Shown here: piece after piece, positions 43,348 through 51,456 of the stretch
Numbering within the stretch: the first letter of the stretch is position 1
How the letters are laid out: every line of letters begins with the position of its first letter
Origin: CAZZKG01 sp964654825
Lineage (GTDB): Bacteria > Gemmatimonadota > CAZMKB01
Direction: 5' to 3'
Length of the DNA stretch: 64,000 nt
Assembly: GCA_964654825.1 (NCBI GenBank)
Contig: CAZZKG010000003.1
Location: 48,328 to 112,327 of the forward strand
Program-made: the position numbers and the translations under genes
The notes under the pieces: generated by a model
Seen by the model: the letters and a program-made list of their open reading frames with translations, nothing else
Database searches by the model: none
Told to the model about the DNA's origin: nothing

Positions 43348-44799
43348 ATGAAGCATTTCCATTTCCTGTATGTGATTCTGACAATCGTTTTTGCAGCTTC
43401 GTCTGTTTGTGCCGCCGAAGGGAAGGAGACAATGAGTACGATCGACGATCAAAAATCCGTTGCTCTCACCATCTACAATGTCAATCTCGCTCTGGTGAAG
43501 GATGTGAGGGAGATTCCAATCAAACATGGTGTCAACCACCTGCAGTTCATGGATGTCGCATCATCCATCGATCCAACCAGCGTCCACATAAGATCACTCG
43601 AAGCCGGGCCGGTGTTCACCGTTCTCGAACAGAATTTCGAATACGATCTTCTGAGTCCCGCGAAACTTCTGGACAAGTATGTCGGGAGAGAAGTCATCAT
43701 CGAGGAGAAGGATACCGATACGGGTAAACTCGTCTCGAGGAGGGCGAAGATCCTGAGTACCCAGGGAGGTCTCGTGTACGAGGTCGACGGAAAGATCACG
43801 TTCGATTTTCTCAAGGAAGGGAATCTCGATGACCGGAGGATCATCTTCCCGGACATTCCGGTAGATCTCAGAGCACGCCCCACACTCGTCTGGATGCTCG
43901 ACGGTGACCGGGAAACGACACAGACTGTGGAAGCATCTTACCTCGCAGAGGAGATCAACTGGAAAGCGGACTACGTCATGGTTCTGAGCGAGAAGGATGA
44001 CGCATCGGACCTGAACGCCTGGGTGACGATCAACAACGGCAGCGGCGCGACATATCGTAACACGGAACTCAAGCTCGTTGCAGGTGATGTGCAGCGTGTA
44101 ACCGACAGAGGGTATCTACCTGAACGGCGGTTGACAGCCGATGCGGTATATGCCGCGAAAGCACCGCAGTTCGAGGAGGAAGCCTTTTTCGAATATCATC
44201 TCTACACACTCGACAGAAAGACCACGATCAAGGACCGGGAGACCAAACAGCTCTCCCTTGTCGAAGCGACGGGAGTACCGGTCGTGAAGAAATTCATGTA
44301 CCGTGGATCATCGCGATACAACTCCGGGAGGTCCGCCCGGGAAAATCCGCCTGACCACGTTGGGGTGTTCCTGGAGTTTGTGAACAGTAAAGAAAACAAG
44401 CTCGGCATCCCGCTCCCGGAAGGCAAGGTCCGGGTGTACAAGAAGGACAGGAAGGGAGCCCTTCAGTTCATCGGTGAGGATCTCATCGATCACACACCAA
44501 AGGATGAGAGGCTGACGATAAAAACAGGTGAAGCGTTTGATGTCGTGGCCGAACGGACGCAGACATCCTATGAGAAGGTGTCGAAGAGAGTGACCGAGCG
44601 GGCGATGGAGATCAGTATCAGAAATCACAAGGAAGAAGACATCGAAGTGACGCTCATCGAACCGATGACGGGTGACTGGAAAATTATCACTTCCTCTCAT
44701 CCCTATGAAGTAGCTTCATCGAGGGAAGCACGGTTCACCGTGCGTGTAGGAGCAGGAAGTGAGACGGTGGTGAGTTATCGGGTACGGGTAAAATACTGA
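43348..44799 (+). CDS. Exported DUF4139-family protein
   Basis: 483 residues with a signal peptide ending near 'SSVCAAEG'. 'VALTIYNVNLALVKDVREI', 'GVNHLQFMDVASSIDPTSV', 'SYLAEEINWKADYVM' and 'LEFVNSKENKLGIPLPEGKVRVY' (key: LGIPLPEGKVRVY) mark the DUF4139 type, a beta-sandwich protein of unknown role. It ends 'GSETVVSYRVRVKY'. Probably periplasmic or surface. Its length is normal for the family. GAAAGGAG precedes the ATG. Last gene of the unit beginning at 41030. Confidence 0.82.
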   Translation: MKHFHFLYVILTIVFAASSVCAAEGKETMSTIDDQKSVALTIYNVNLALVKDVREIPIKHGVNHLQFMDVASSIDPTSVHIRSLEAGPVFTVLEQNFEYDLLSPAKLLDKYVGREVIIEEKDTDTGKLVSRRAKILSTQGGLVYEVDGKITFDFLKEGNLDDRRIIFPDIPVDLRARPTLVWMLDGDRETTQTVEASYLAEEINWKADYVMVLSEKDDASDLNAWVTINNGSGATYRNTELKLVAGDVQRVTDRGYLPERRLTADAVYAAKAPQFEEEAFFEYHLYTLDRKTTIKDRETKQLSLVEATGVPVVKKFMYRGSSRYNSGRSARENPPDHVGVFLEFVNSKENKLGIPLPEGKVRVYKKDRKGALQFIGEDLIDHTPKDERLTIKTGEAFDVVAERTQTSYEKVSKRVTERAMEISIRNHKEEDIEVTLIEPMTGDWKIITSSHPYEVASSREARFTVRVGAGSETVVSYRVRVKY

Positions 44800-44891
44800 T
44801 TAAATTTGTTACAATGTGCCCCGGATTTGAAGCGAACGGGACCAGTACTGCGTTAGTGTTGGCCGATTTGTTCACACAATGAGGCTGAAAA

Positions 44892-44916
44892 ACACGGAAA
44901 ATCGTGTGTATTTTTT
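44892..44916 (+). terminator. Weak terminator-like hairpin before nrdJ
   Basis: ACACG (44892-44896) and CGTGT (44903-44907) with a 6-nt loop, then GTA and six T residues. The stem is short; it would end the unit from 41030. Confidence 0.45.
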
Positions 44917-44918
44917 CC

Positions 44919-44980
44919 TTGACATACCAGATATCGTGTTTTAGATTTGTGCAATACGAGATATCGATCATATCGATATC
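44919..44980 (+). promoter_or_regulatory. nrdJ promoter region with palindromic operator candidate
   Basis: TTGACA (44919-44924) with a poor -10 (TTAGAT, 44941-44946, 16-bp spacer). Just downstream, GATATCGAT-CAT-ATCGATATC (44960-44980, each arm 9 bp, about 64 bp before the ATG) is a perfect palindrome. AGATATCG also occurs at 44930-44937. No cobalamin riboswitch and no convincing NrdR box pair was recognised. Confidence 0.55.
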
Positions 44981-45043
44981 TTCTTACCGTATGTTTGTTG
45001 AGGGTACAATATCTTCATCATACTATAGACACAAGGAGGGCGC

Positions 45044-47377
45044 ATGGGGGGTAGTGAGAAACAGAATAGCGCCGATCCTGTCCTGGAAAACGGGAGGAGA
45101 CTTTTTGAAGAAGTGGACTCATCAGGTGGTGGAAACGGTGACCGTCTGAAGAATACGGCATCCGAATCAGTACCGTTCCTCACCGAAAACGCACAGAAGG
45201 TTCTTCACAAACGTTACCTCAAGAAGGATGAGGATGGTGTTGTCATCGAAACACCCGAAGAGATGTTCCGGCGGGTGGCAAGTACGGTCGCGAGTGCCGA
45301 CCTTCTTTTCGACATCGAAGCGGATGCGTCCGAGACCGAAGAGATATTCCATTCAATGCTTTCCAATCTGGAATTCCTTCCAAACTCACCGACACTGATG
45401 AATGCCGGGCGTGAGCTCGGGCAGCTATCCGGCTGCTTCGTGATCCCGATCCACGATTCCATGGACAGTATTTTCGAGGCGATCAAGAACGCGGCACTCG
45501 TACAGAAGAGTGGCGGCGGGACAGGATTCAGTTTTTCCAATATCAGACCCAAAAGCGACATGGTTCATTCGACGAAGGGGATATCGAGTGGTCCTCTCTC
45601 ATTCCTCAACGTCTTCGATGCTGCAACCGAAACGGTCAAGCAGGGGGGCACGCGCAGGGGAGCCAACATGGCGATCATGCAGGTTGATCATCCTGATATA
45701 ATCGATTTCATCACCGCCAAGAAGGATGGAAGCCGACTGACTAATTTCAACCTGTCCGTTGCCGTCACCGATGAGTTCATGAAGGCCGTCATGGAAGACC
45801 GGGATTATGACCTGATCAATCCGCGTAACGGCGAGAAGACCGGTACGTTGAACGCGAAAAATATCTTCGATCTCATGACCACCCTCGCATGGAACAACGG
45901 AGATCCGGGGATCGTCTTTCTCGACCGGATCAACGCCGACAATCCTACGCCGCATGTCGGTCACATAGCGAGCACAAACCCATGTGGTGAGCAGCCCCTG
46001 CTTCCCTACGAATCATGCAATCTCGGCTCCATCAATCTCGCGAAGATGGTGAAAAGAAACGGGGATGGATACGATGTGGATTTCGAAAAACTCTCGACCA
46101 CTGTGCAGAAAGCGGTGCACTTCCTGGATAATGTTATCGAGGTCAACAAATATCCGCTTCCTGCCATCGAGAAAATGACCAAGGGCAACAGGAAGATCGG
46201 TCTCGGCGTTATGGGATTTGCCGATATGCTAATTCTCCTCGGCATACCGTACAATTCAGAGGAGGCAACGCTCATGTCGGGTGAGGTGATGCGTTTCATC
46301 AACGAGACTGCTCGGGATAAATCGAGGAGGCTCGCAGTGGAGAGGGGACCTTTCCCCAATTTCTTAGGCAGTGTCTATGACCAGAATGGCGAGCCGCCGA
46401 TAAGAAATACTACGAGAACTACGATCGCCCCCACAGGCACGCTCAGCATAATCGCCAACTGTTCGAGCGGTATCGAGCCGCTGTTTGCCCTGGTCTACTA
46501 CCGGAACGTTCTCGACAACGACAAACTCGTCGAGGTGAACGGATACCTCAAACAAATAGCAGAGAAGCGAGGCTTTTATTCGCAGGAGTTCATCGACCGG
46601 ATCAGTGAAACCGGGTCGCTCCAGGACCTGCCTGAAGTACCCGATGACGTGAAGAGGCTCTTCGTTACTGCTCATGATGTCACACCTGAGTGGCACATCA
46701 AGATGCAGGCAGCCTTTCAGGGACACACGGACAATGCAGTCTCGAAGACAGTAAACTTTCCTCACGGCGCGGATGTTGAAGATGTGAAAAAGGTCTACAT
46801 GCTGGCCTATGAACTCGGGTGCAAGGGAGTGACTATCTACCGTGACGGCAGCAGAGATGTGCAGGTTCTCAACAAAGGGCTCGGGAGTGACCGAATCACA
46901 AAGGAAGACGAAGATAGAAAAAGTTCCATGGTAAAACGGGATAGACCCAAGAGACTCGCCGGGGAGACGATCCAGATGGAAACGGGTTGCGGTCCGTTAT
47001 ACGTAACCATCAATGAGGATGAATATGGGATATTCGAGCTTTTTAACACGATGGGAAAAGCAGGGGGTTGTGCGGCAAGTCAATCAGAGGCCATCGGTCG
47101 ACTCGTGTCACTCGCCTGGCGGAGCGGGATTGATGAAGGCTCTATTATCAAGCAATTGATCGGTATCAGGTGTCACAAACCGACCGGTCTTGGTGAATCG
47201 CGGATGTTATCCTGTTCTGATGCGATCGCCAGTGCAATTCAGCTCTATCTTTACAAGGACAAACAGAAATACGGTCACGAGATCGAAGGGGGGACATGCC
47301 CGGAGTGTGGTTCTCCCCTTGAATATGAGAGCGGTTGTTCGTTTTGCAGGAGCTGTGCATACTCAGAATGTTTCTAA
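45044..47377 (+). CDS. nrdJ: Adenosylcobalamin-dependent (class II) ribonucleotide reductase
   Basis: 777 residues; AAGGAGG lies 5 bp before the ATG. Class II signatures: 'NSPTLMNAGRELGQLSGCFVIPI' (key: LSGCFVIPI), 'QKSGGGTGFSFSNIRP', 'TNPCGEQPLLPYESCNLGSINLAK' (key: NPCGEQPLLPYESCNLGS) with active-site cysteine and Glu, 'GIGVMGFADML'-like 'LGVMGFADMLILLGI', and 'TIAPTGTLSIIANCSSGIEP'. After about residue 640 comes the TSCPD-type domain and a terminal zinc ribbon 'CPECGSPLEYESGCSFCRSC' that can recycle the enzyme. It reduces ribonucleotides with a B12 radical and works with or without oxygen. It needs no NrdB. Confidence 0.96.
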   Translation: MGGSEKQNSADPVLENGRRLFEEVDSSGGGNGDRLKNTASESVPFLTENAQKVLHKRYLKKDEDGVVIETPEEMFRRVASTVASADLLFDIEADASETEEIFHSMLSNLEFLPNSPTLMNAGRELGQLSGCFVIPIHDSMDSIFEAIKNAALVQKSGGGTGFSFSNIRPKSDMVHSTKGISSGPLSFLNVFDAATETVKQGGTRRGANMAIMQVDHPDIIDFITAKKDGSRLTNFNLSVAVTDEFMKAVMEDRDYDLINPRNGEKTGTLNAKNIFDLMTTLAWNNGDPGIVFLDRINADNPTPHVGHIASTNPCGEQPLLPYESCNLGSINLAKMVKRNGDGYDVDFEKLSTTVQKAVHFLDNVIEVNKYPLPAIEKMTKGNRKIGLGVMGFADMLILLGIPYNSEEATLMSGEVMRFINETARDKSRRLAVERGPFPNFLGSVYDQNGEPPIRNTTRTTIAPTGTLSIIANCSSGIEPLFALVYYRNVLDNDKLVEVNGYLKQIAEKRGFYSQEFIDRISETGSLQDLPEVPDDVKRLFVTAHDVTPEWHIKMQAAFQGHTDNAVSKTVNFPHGADVEDVKKVYMLAYELGCKGVTIYRDGSRDVQVLNKGLGSDRITKEDEDRKSSMVKRDRPKRLAGETIQMETGCGPLYVTINEDEYGIFELFNTMGKAGGCAASQSEAIGRLVSLAWRSGIDEGSIIKQLIGIRCHKPTGLGESRMLSCSDAIASAIQLYLYKDKQKYGHEIEGGTCPECGSPLEYESGCSFCRSCAYSECF

Positions 47378-47400
47378 AAGTTGTGCCCTCTTGAATCGGT

Positions 47401-47452
47401 GGGGCTTCCTTCTCAAAGGTCACCACATGCCCTCCCCTAAAAGGAAGTCCCC
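47401..47452 (+). terminator. Imperfect hairpin after nrdJ
   Basis: GGGGCTTCCTT (47401-47411) and AAGGAAGTCCCC (47441-47452) pair with one bulge over a 29-nt loop. There is no T-tract, so it may be an RNA-stabilising or Rho-assisted end rather than a classical terminator. Confidence 0.35.
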
Positions 47453-47485
47453 CGGTTCAGGCCATATCGATCACAGCTAGCCTCA

Positions 47486-47514
47486 TTGACATGCGCTTTT
47501 CCGAGCTATATTTT
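47486..47514 (+). promoter_or_regulatory. Sigma-70 promoter of the DUF2007-selA-gmhB operon
   Basis: TTGACA (47486-47491), 17 bp, TATTTT (47509-47514), about 30 bp before the ATG at 47546. It covers the earlier in-frame ATG at 47486, ruling that start out. Confidence 0.72.
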
Positions 47515-47545
47515 TCTTCTTACACGTCAGATGAGGAGTATCCAC

Positions 47546-47911
47546 ATGTCTTTCTGTCCGGACTGCGGACTGGATTTTGAAGAAGGGATGGCAACCTGCC
47601 CCGAATGCCGGGTGGAGCTGGTCGATATTTTTCCACAGGCGGACCAGCGGGATCCGTTCAGGGATTTCAAAACAATATTCATCTGTTACAGTATGGATGA
47701 TGCTGTCCTCGTCCAGTCTTTCCTCGAGAAAATGAATATCCCGAACCTGCTGAGTGATCTCGAAATGAACTCCCGGGGGATGAGGATGGGCAGAGACGGC
47801 CAGATGAGAGTGTTTGTCCCCTACGATGAAATGGAGAACGCCGCCGGCATCATCGAAGAAGCTCTGATCGATGGAGAACTGCAATCGGTTACCGGAGAAC
47901 TCGCGGTCTGA
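47546..47911 (+). CDS. Zinc-ribbon plus DUF2007-like small protein
   Basis: 121 residues with GAGGAG before the ATG. N-terminal zinc ribbon 'CPDCGLDFEEGMATCPEC' supplies four Cys ligands. The rest matches the DUF2007 (putative signal-transducing) pattern: 'FKTIFICYSMDDAVLVQSFLEK' (key: DAVLVQSFLEK), 'IPNLLSDLEM' and 'MRVFVPYDEMENAAGIIEEA' (key: VFVPYDEMENAAGII). Cytoplasmic; the ligand is unknown. It ends 1 bp before the selA ATG, so it is translated together with selA. Confidence 0.82.
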   Translation: MSFCPDCGLDFEEGMATCPECRVELVDIFPQADQRDPFRDFKTIFICYSMDDAVLVQSFLEKMNIPNLLSDLEMNSRGMRMGRDGQMRVFVPYDEMENAAGIIEEALIDGELQSVTGELAV

Positions 47912-47912
47912 A

Positions 47913-49310
47913 ATGGGTATAAAGGACCTAAAAAAACTTCCCAAAGTCGACAACATCCTTACAAGCCGGGAAATAACCACACTTCTCACCCGGTATCCCA
48001 GGAAGGTGATACTCCTCTGCCTGAATGATATTCTCGAGGAGATGAGAAGTGAGATCTCGGCAAAAGACGATATCAGCCCCTCGCGAGAGGAGCTGTTCGA
48101 TGAACTCGTCCGTAGACTTCAGGTACGTCTGTCACGAAAAACCGCCTCCACGCTCAGGAAGGTCGTAAATGCCACCGGAACCATTATTCACACAAACCTC
48201 GGCCGCTCGCTGCTCCCCGACGAGTGCAATACAGTTCTTTCAGGTGCAGGCTCATCATATCTCACCCTCGAGTACGATCTCGAGAGAGGTGCTAGAGGAT
48301 CACGGTACATTCACTGTGAACAGATACTGAAAGAACTCACCGGCTGTGAAGCTGCGCTTGTGGTCAACAACAACGCCGCCGCCGTACTCCTGGCCATGAA
48401 CACTCTCTCTTCCGGAAAGGAAGCCGTTGTGTCGAGGGGGGAGCTTGTCGAGATCGGTGGATCTTTCAGGATGCCGGATGTCATGGAGAAGAGTAGTGCG
48501 CTCATGGTCGAGGTTGGCACGACCAACAGGACAAGGATTTCCGATTACGACGATGCCTGTGGGGACAACACCGGTCTGCTGGTGAAAGTACACCGGAGTA
48601 ATTTCAAGATCGTTGGTTTCGAGGAGGAGGTCACGCTCGAAGAGCTTGTCGCGCTTGGAAAGTATCGCGGCATTCCCGTGCTCCACGATCTCGGAAGCGG
48701 ACTCATGGTGGACCTCTCGGTTTTCGGCCTGCGGGATGAACCCGTTGTGACCGACAGTGTAAAAGCAGGCGTAGATGTCATCACATTCAGCGGCGACAAG
48801 CTCCTCGGCGGTCCACAGGCGGGTATCATACTCGGTTCGAAGGAAATGGTGGACCGGTTGAGGAAGAATCCCCTGACCAGAGCCCTGCGGGTCGACAAGC
48901 TCACAATCGCCGCGCTCGAAGCCGTGCTCAAGATCTATTATGATCCAGAGAGAGCGCTGGTGGATATCCCGACTACGCGGATGATCACCGCCGGGCTGGA
49001 TGCTCTCACGGATAAGGCCACAAGGATCATCAGCGGGATCGGTGAAACAATCTCTGAATCGATCGAGATCTCCGAGGGTGAATCCGCAATCGGCGGCGGT
49101 TCCTTCCCGGGTGTGACGGTGAAAACAATCGAGCTCCGGATCAAGACCGACTTGATGCGAGTCAATGATCTCGAATCCCGGGCGAGATCCCACGACCCAC
49201 CGATTCTAGGAAGGATTCACGACGATATGTTTCTTCTGGACATGAGAACGGTCACCGATCGCGATGAAGAGCACATCGTCGACTTCCTGAACGGAGTACT
49301 GGGAGGATGA
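47913..49310 (+). CDS. selA: L-seryl-tRNA(Sec) selenium transferase
   Basis: 465 residues from the ATG at 47913, the usual SelA length; the frame from 47871 lies inside the upstream gene. PLP-dependent decamer that converts Ser-tRNA(Sec) to Sec-tRNA(Sec). Family motifs: 'LPKVDNILTS', 'VNATGTIIHTNLGRSLL', 'NNNAAAVLLAMNTLSSGKE', 'SRGELVEIGGSFRMPDVM' and the PLP lysine K296 in 'FSGDKLLGGPQAGIILG'. It implies that the organism makes selenoproteins. selB, selC and selD are not in the window. The stop overlaps the next start (ATGA). Confidence 0.95.
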   Translation: MGIKDLKKLPKVDNILTSREITTLLTRYPRKVILLCLNDILEEMRSEISAKDDISPSREELFDELVRRLQVRLSRKTASTLRKVVNATGTIIHTNLGRSLLPDECNTVLSGAGSSYLTLEYDLERGARGSRYIHCEQILKELTGCEAALVVNNNAAAVLLAMNTLSSGKEAVVSRGELVEIGGSFRMPDVMEKSSALMVEVGTTNRTRISDYDDACGDNTGLLVKVHRSNFKIVGFEEEVTLEELVALGKYRGIPVLHDLGSGLMVDLSVFGLRDEPVVTDSVKAGVDVITFSGDKLLGGPQAGIILGSKEMVDRLRKNPLTRALRVDKLTIAALEAVLKIYYDPERALVDIPTTRMITAGLDALTDKATRIISGIGETISESIEISEGESAIGGGSFPGVTVKTIELRIKTDLMRVNDLESRARSHDPPILGRIHDDMFLLDMRTVTDRDEEHIVDFLNGVLGG

Positions 49311-49891
49311 AACGTAATTTACGGACAGCCGCTTTTCTGGATCGCGACGGTACAATTATCGAGGATGTTCCCTACAACTCTGATCCTGAAAAAGTATCTC
49401 TCATCCCCGGCTCGGCGCCTGCCGTTCTAAAACTCAACGAGGCCGGACTCGTGGTCGTGATCACGACGAATCAGTCGGGAATCGCCCGGGGGATCGTCAC
49501 CGAAGGTGATCTCGAGGCGGTCAACACCAGAATGATGGATCTTCTCCAGAAAGAGGGGGCTGTGATCGATGCGGTGTACTATTGCCCTCATCTCCCTTTT
49601 GATATGCTCGGCCCGGATCAGACGCCGTGCTGCTGCCGGAAACCCGAACAGGGGATGGTACTGCGCGCACGGGACGAGCTGGGTGTCGATCCCGCCCGGT
49701 CGTACTTCTTCGGTGATCGACAGAGTGATGTGGAGTTCGCCAGAAGGGCCGGCGGCGTCGCCTGTCTCTTACTCACTGGTGTGGGGGAGGAGGAGTTGGG
49801 CAGGATGGGGGACATAGATGGTATTATCGTTGCCGATGATCTGCTCTCCGGCGTAACGAGGGTACTTGATGAGATCACGAGACAATCTTGA
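49307..49891 (+). CDS. gmhB: D-glycero-D-manno-heptose-1,7-bisphosphate 7-phosphatase (HAD)
   Basis: 194 residues. HAD motif I 'AFLDRDGTII', motif II 'VVITTNQSGIARG', the zinc-binding Cys cluster 'CPHLPFDM...CCCRKPEQGM' with 'CRKP' carrying the motif III Lys region, and motif IV 'YFFGDRQSDVEFARRAG'. This enzyme prepares ADP-heptose for LPS inner core, so the cell very likely has an LPS-bearing outer membrane. It overlaps selA and the barrel gene that follows; it shares the operon but not the pathway. Confidence 0.92.
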   Translation: MKRNLRTAAFLDRDGTIIEDVPYNSDPEKVSLIPGSAPAVLKLNEAGLVVVITTNQSGIARGIVTEGDLEAVNTRMMDLLQKEGAVIDAVYYCPHLPFDMLGPDQTPCCCRKPEQGMVLRARDELGVDPARSYFFGDRQSDVEFARRAGGVACLLLTGVGEEELGRMGDIDGIIVADDLLSGVTRVLDEITRQS

Positions 49892-51455
49892 GCGGATACT
49901 GACCCACATAATCAACGGTTACTCCGGATTTATCCGGAGGTTCCTGCCACGCTCCCTCGCCGGTATCAGTACGGTGTTCATCCTCCCGGCTCTTTTCCTG
50001 GTATTCCCGATGGAAGCCACGGGCAGCAGTAAGGGCGAAAGTATCATCACCGAGGTGGAATCCGTCCTCAACCGGGATCCGGGAGCAGTGTATCTCGAAG
50101 AGGTGACCGTCGGTCCCGATTCGACCCATCGAGGAGATATCCTCATTGTGGGAGCCTCCCTTTCGATTTCGGGAACCGTGTCAGGGAACATCTTCATCGT
50201 AAACGGTGATCTCTCCCTGAGGGGTGAGTCGGAAGTCGCCGGACGGATAGTTGTTCTCGGCGGTAAAGCCTTCAGCTCCCGTATCGCCCGTATCAGTGGT
50301 GAACTCGAAGTCTACAGCTACCGGATCAAGGTTGAACGGAGAGGAAATCAATTTTACCTCATCAGGGAGGAAGGGGGAAGGGAGGGGGAGGTTAATCTGG
50401 AACTGCGTGGCCTCAAGGGTCTCGGTGTCGGACCGTATAACCGGGTGGATGGACTCCCACTGCTTTTTCACGCAGCGATTCATGAGAAAGACCCGGAAGA
50501 GGGCTGGAATCTCAATCTGAAAGGTATTTACAGGATCGCCGCTCACCGGTGGGGCTGGGATCTCTTCCTGGAGTACAGGAGGCTGTGGAAATTCAATCGT
50601 ATCGGAGCCGGGTATTCGAGTAATACTGCGACCAATGATCGCTACCGTATGGGTGATTTCGAGAACTCGATCGCGGCTTTACTCTTCAAAGAGGATTTCA
50701 GAAATTATTATGAGAAGAGGGCCTTCGAGGCGTGGCTCGAATTTCCCTTCGGCGAGGACATCACCGTGGGATTCGAATTTGAAACTGCCGAGAACAGAGG
50801 CCTCCCTCGTATGGCGGAGCTGAGCCTGTTCGGGTGGGGCAAAGAATTCAGGGTCAATCCGCCTGTAGAGGAAGGGAGAACAAATTCGGTATCCCTCTTT
50901 TTAACTTTTGACACGAGGGACAACGAAGAAAGCCCCGAATCCGGCTGGCTCAGTACCGTTTCTTTCGAGAAAGCAGGGGATCCGCTGGGAGGGGATTTCG
51001 ATTTTTTCAGATATGAAGCCGATGTGCGAAAGTACAACCGTCTCGGGTACCGGGGTCACCTCGATTTCAGATTCTTTTTCCATTCCGGAAGCGATCCGCT
51101 TCCCGCGCTGCGTATACTCAGCATCGGCGGTGTCGGGGGTTTGAGAGGTTATCCAGACAACATTTCCGGAGGGGGCAGGGTGCTCGTCGGGAGCACCGAT
51201 TTCCGGTACCTGCTCACCGAGGGCCTCGCGCACTCCGTGTTTTTCAGAGATGGTATGGATATCGTCCTGTTCTGTGATGCGGGTGATGCGAAAACAGGTC
51301 CGGAAAATCTGACGGCAAAAGATCTGAAAGCTGATGCCGGTGTCGGTATTTCGGGTTCCGGCCTCCTGACCTACTTCGGTGTTTTTCTCGCGCAGAGCCT
51401 GACTGACACCGATCTCGATCCCAGGTTGACGGTCAGGGTACAGAGGGATTTCTGA
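49869..51455 (+). CDS. Bactofilin-like domain fused to an Omp85/D15-type beta-barrel
   Basis: 528 residues from the ATG at 49869, inside the gmhB 3' end. A signal segment is followed at about 80-150 by 'RGDILIVGASLSISGTVSGNIFIVNGDLSLRGESEVAGRIVVLGG' (key: GDILIVGASLSISGTVSGNI), a short beta-helix like bactofilin (polymer-forming) modules. The rest is a barrel of the bacterial surface antigen type: 'FLTFDTRDNEESPESGWLS', 'GGVGGLRGYPDN' (the RGY/F loop of Omp85 proteins) and C-terminal '...VRVQRDF'. POTRA domains are not evident. It may insert or display something in the outer membrane; the fusion is unusual. Confidence 0.8.
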   Translation: MRSRDNLERILTHIINGYSGFIRRFLPRSLAGISTVFILPALFLVFPMEATGSSKGESIITEVESVLNRDPGAVYLEEVTVGPDSTHRGDILIVGASLSISGTVSGNIFIVNGDLSLRGESEVAGRIVVLGGKAFSSRIARISGELEVYSYRIKVERRGNQFYLIREEGGREGEVNLELRGLKGLGVGPYNRVDGLPLLFHAAIHEKDPEEGWNLNLKGIYRIAAHRWGWDLFLEYRRLWKFNRIGAGYSSNTATNDRYRMGDFENSIAALLFKEDFRNYYEKRAFEAWLEFPFGEDITVGFEFETAENRGLPRMAELSLFGWGKEFRVNPPVEEGRTNSVSLFLTFDTRDNEESPESGWLSTVSFEKAGDPLGGDFDFFRYEADVRKYNRLGYRGHLDFRFFFHSGSDPLPALRILSIGGVGGLRGYPDNISGGGRVLVGSTDFRYLLTEGLAHSVFFRDGMDIVLFCDAGDAKTGPENLTAKDLKADAGVGISGSGLLTYFGVFLAQSLTDTDLDPRLTVRVQRDF

Positions 51456-51456
51456 T

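Noticed and set aside
44800..45043. Cobalamin riboswitch or NrdR boxes before nrdJ
   Set aside because: The gap is only about 240 bp, much of it taken by a terminator-like hairpin and promoter, and no B12-box or paired NrdR consensus was recognisable by eye.
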